From positions 1-64,000 of the forward strand of contig JAIOZA010000014.1 in the NCBI GenBank assembly GCA_021740825.1: DNA of 64,000 nucleotides. Direction: 5' to 3'. This DNA comes from Bacteroidia bacterium. Lineage in GTDB: Bacteria > Bacteroidota > Bacteroidia > B-17B0 > Aurantibacillaceae. The position numbers and the translations under genes are program-made. The first letter of the stretch is position 1. Each line of letters opens with the position of its first letter. The notes beneath the pieces were generated by a model that had not been told where the DNA came from, searched no databases, and saw only the letters and a list, made by a program, of their open reading frames with translations. Shown one piece after another: positions 62,289 to 64,000 of this stretch.

Positions 62289-62990
62289 TTAAGAATTTAC
62301 TAAAAGTTTAAATCCTTTACCATGTATGTTTACAATCTCCACCTTAGGATCGTCTTTAAGGTACTTTCGTAATTTAGCAATGTAAACATCCATACTTCGT
62401 CCATTAAAGTAATTATCATCATGCCAAATTGTTTTTAAGGCAAAATTTCTATCTAACACATCGTTTTTATGCACGCACAACAAGCGCATAAGCTGACTTT
62501 CTTTAGTGGTTAATTTTTGCTCTGCACCATTATTAATTAATGCTTGCGTTTCGGAATTAAACGAATACGTTCCAATTGTAAAACTAATATCCTCCGTATT
62601 ATGAACGCGTTGCTTGCTACTTCTTCGCAATACAGCATTTACACGAGCTAATAATTCGTCCATACTAAATGGCTTTGTAATATAATCATCAGCGCCCGCA
62701 TTAAAACCTTCAATCGTATCTTCTTTCATGCTTTTTGCTGTTAAGAAAATAATTGGCACATGTTTATCAGTAACTCTTATTTCTTTTGCTAATGTTAATC
62801 CATCCTTTACAGGCATCATCACATCTAACAATAATAAATCAAACCCTTGCTTACAAAAAGCATCAAATCCTTTTTTACCGTCTGTGGCTAATTTCGTTTC
62901 AAATCCTTTTGCTTCTAAATATTCCTGTAGCAAGGTTCCTAAATTTGGATCATCTTCTACTAACAGTATTTGTGTTTTTACATTTTCCAT
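62289..62990 (-). CDS. rprY: OmpR-family response regulator, RprY-like
   Basis: The protein has 233 residues. The receiver domain (1-120) has D13/D14, phospho-acceptor D56 in LLLDVMMP and the switch lysine in YITKPFSMDELLARV. A winged-helix OmpR DNA-binding domain (about 135-230) contains LTTKESQLMRLLCVHKNDVLDR. This is the RprY type that is nearly universal in Bacteroidota, where it pairs with RprX. It lies 29 nt downstream of the kinase gene on the same strand, as in RprXY. Confidence 0.93.
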   Translation of the reverse strand: MENVKTQILLVEDDPNLGTLLQEYLEAKGFETKLATDGKKGFDAFCKQGFDLLLLDVMMPVKDGLTLAKEIRVTDKHVPIIFLTAKSMKEDTIEGFNAGADDYITKPFSMDELLARVNAVLRRSSKQRVHNTEDISFTIGTYSFNSETQALINNGAEQKLTTKESQLMRLLCVHKNDVLDRNFALKTIWHDDNYFNGRSMDVYIAKLRKYLKDDPKVEIVNIHGKGFKLLVNS

Positions 62991-63019
62991 ATTACTTATT
63001 TTATTTGTTTTAACTATAC

Positions 63020-64000
63020 TTAGTTTTTGTAAGGCATTACTATTTTAAAAACACTGCCTTTTCCTAATTCACTCTCGACATTAATTGTGCCATTGTGCTT
63101 TTGCACAACTGCCAGCACGTAACTTAATCCTAAACCAAACCCTTTTACATTGTGAACGTTCCCGGTTGGAACTCTATAAAATTTATCAAAAATTTTCCGT
63201 TGATTTTCTTTACTTATTCCAATTCCATTGTCTTTTACAGTAATTTCTATTCCTGCAGGCGTATCTTTCGTTGTTATAAGTATGATTGGACTATCCTTTG
63301 TATATTTAATAGCATTATCAATTAAGTTAAAAATTATATTAGTTAAATGTACTTTATCAGAGCTAATAATACAATTAAGTGCGTCTAATTGTTTAGTGAT
63401 TTTTCCGTGACGTTGGTCAATTAAAAGTTGCGTATTTTGAATTGCCTGATTTATTATTTCATGAACATCATTTTGGCTGAGTTTTAATTTAAATTCTCCC
63501 TTGTCTAAGATGGATGTTTGTAGGATACTTTCTACTAAAATACTTAATCGTTTATTTTCATCTTTAATCATTTTCACAAACCTTTGTTGTTTGTCGGGAG
63601 TTTTTACTACAGAATCATCATTGAGCATTTCTGCTGCCAAAGAAATTGTACTGATAGGTGTTTTAAACTCGTGGGTCATATTACTTATGAAATCGTTTTT
63701 TATAACAGATAATTTCTTTTGTCGTGATATAGTTGCAATTGTGTAATAAAAGGCAAAAATGAGTATGAGTATAACCATAGCAGAAACACCCAGCATGATC
63801 CACATTGTTTTTAATAAATAATTTGTTTGATTTGGAAATTGTACACTTAAATATTGCGGTGTTACAAAGACGTTATTTGGAGATAAGTTTATTTTTATGG
63901 AACATCCCGATGAATCACAATCTTTTTGGGCTTCTTTGTAATTACCGTTAAGATTCGAATCTGAAAGTCGGCTAGTAACTGAATAAATAAAGTTAGTTGT
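63020..64000 (-). CDS. Sensor histidine kinase, RprX-like (partial, runs off the end)
   Basis: The frame stays open to base 64000, well beyond the ATG at 63805, so the N-terminus lies outside the window. Visible parts in order: the end of a periplasmic domain (SPNNVFVTPQYLSVQFP), a membrane helix (MWIMLGVSAMVILILIFAFYY), a HisKA domain with the phospho-histidine in NMTHEFKTPISTI, the N-box NLIDNAIKYT, and the G-boxes DNGIGISKEN and GFGLGLSYV. It is the cognate kinase of the RprY-like regulator 29 nt downstream. Confidence 0.92.
   Translation of the reverse strand, partial: TTNFIYSVTSRLSDSNLNGNYKEAQKDCDSSGCSIKINLSPNNVFVTPQYLSVQFPNQTNYLLKTMWIMLGVSAMVILILIFAFYYTIATISRQKKLSVIKNDFISNMTHEFKTPISTISLAAEMLNDDSVVKTPDKQQRFVKMIKDENKRLSILVESILQTSILDKGEFKLKLSQNDVHEIINQAIQNTQLLIDQRHGKITKQLDALNCIISSDKVHLTNIIFNLIDNAIKYTKDSPIILITTKDTPAGIEITVKDNGIGISKENQRKIFDKFYRVPTGNVHNVKGFGLGLSYVLAVVQKHNGTINVESELGKGSVFKIVMPYKN

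Noticed and set aside
1-64000. CRISPR arrays, prophage, insertion sequences or a replication origin
   Set aside because: No regularly spaced repeats, no transposase, integrase, phage structural genes or DnaA-box cluster were seen. The repeats found are protein-coding tandem repeats or short intergenic palindromes.

Overview
This 64 kb window is AT-rich chromosomal DNA of a member of the Bacteroidota, probably a free-living, Flavobacteriia/Sphingobacteriia-like relative. The evidence is several proteins with type IX secretion (T9SS) C-terminal sorting domains of both type A and type B, a PorP/SprF-like protein, a PorE-like protein, an RprX/RprY-like two-component pair, few Shine-Dalgarno sequences, and several promoters of the Bacteroidota form TTG-N18..20-TAnnTTTG. 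I see no prophage, insertion sequence, CRISPR array or rRNA operon. Most of the window is ordinary core genome. The accessory-looking signals cluster at 27.2-27.8, 33.2-33.9, 37.4-38.6 and 39.1-39.7 kb.

Layout. 1-3544 (minus) is a partial surface protein with a beta-helix and SprB-like repeats. 3640-11260 (minus) is a complete ilvEDBNCA operon for isoleucine/valine synthesis. It is headed by what looks like a translation-coupled attenuator at 11286-11393: a 15-residue leader peptide with seven isoleucines, an antiterminator and an intrinsic terminator. 11507-13465 is a second beta-helix T9SS cargo, paralogous to the first. 13.5-17.2 kb holds a helical protein of unknown function, an omega-amidase and a methionine/glutamine-type aminotransferase (a likely keto-acid repair/methionine salvage pair), then tRNA-Cys. 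17.4-23.5 kb holds a beta-propeller LytS-type sensor kinase with its LytTR regulator and a LamG T9SS cargo.

23.6-31.3 kb is AlkB-like oxygenase, sdhC-sdhA-[four-helix-bundle/23S-IVS-type gene]-sdhB, an SRPBCC protein, ribE and nadB. 31.5-33.2 kb is another T9SS cargo. 33.2-33.9 kb is a small repeat-rich patch with a short unknown ORF and a frameshifted GIY-YIG nuclease remnant. 34.0-37.2 kb encodes a large TMEM260/DUF2723-like membrane protein. 37.4-38.2 kb has an intact tRNA-Gln, a RelE/HigB-like toxin-antitoxin module, and a second tRNA-Gln copy whose acceptor stem is destroyed. 38.2-39.7 kb has dispersed palindromic repeats, a GNAT acetyltransferase and a 450-nt ORF-free stretch that may encode a structured RNA on the minus strand.

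39.7-46.8 kb is a T9SS operon: a 1346-residue type-B cargo, a PorP/SprF-like protein and a PorE-like OmpA protein. 46.8-53.6 kb holds two small Bacteroidota membrane proteins, purQ, feoAB, cysQ, and an enoyl-CoA hydratase paired with 3-hydroxyanthranilate dioxygenase. 53.7-58.8 kb is a 1697-residue type-B T9SS protein with internal repeats. The window closes with pyk, trmB, a small two-helix membrane protein, lgt and an RprX/RprY-like system whose kinase runs off the end.

The best candidates for something not well described are the isoleucine-only ilv attenuator, the toxin-antitoxin module between two tRNA-Gln copies, the ORF-free putative RNA locus, and the IVS-type gene inserted in the succinate dehydrogenase operon. 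All calls come from reading the sequence. No database search was run.
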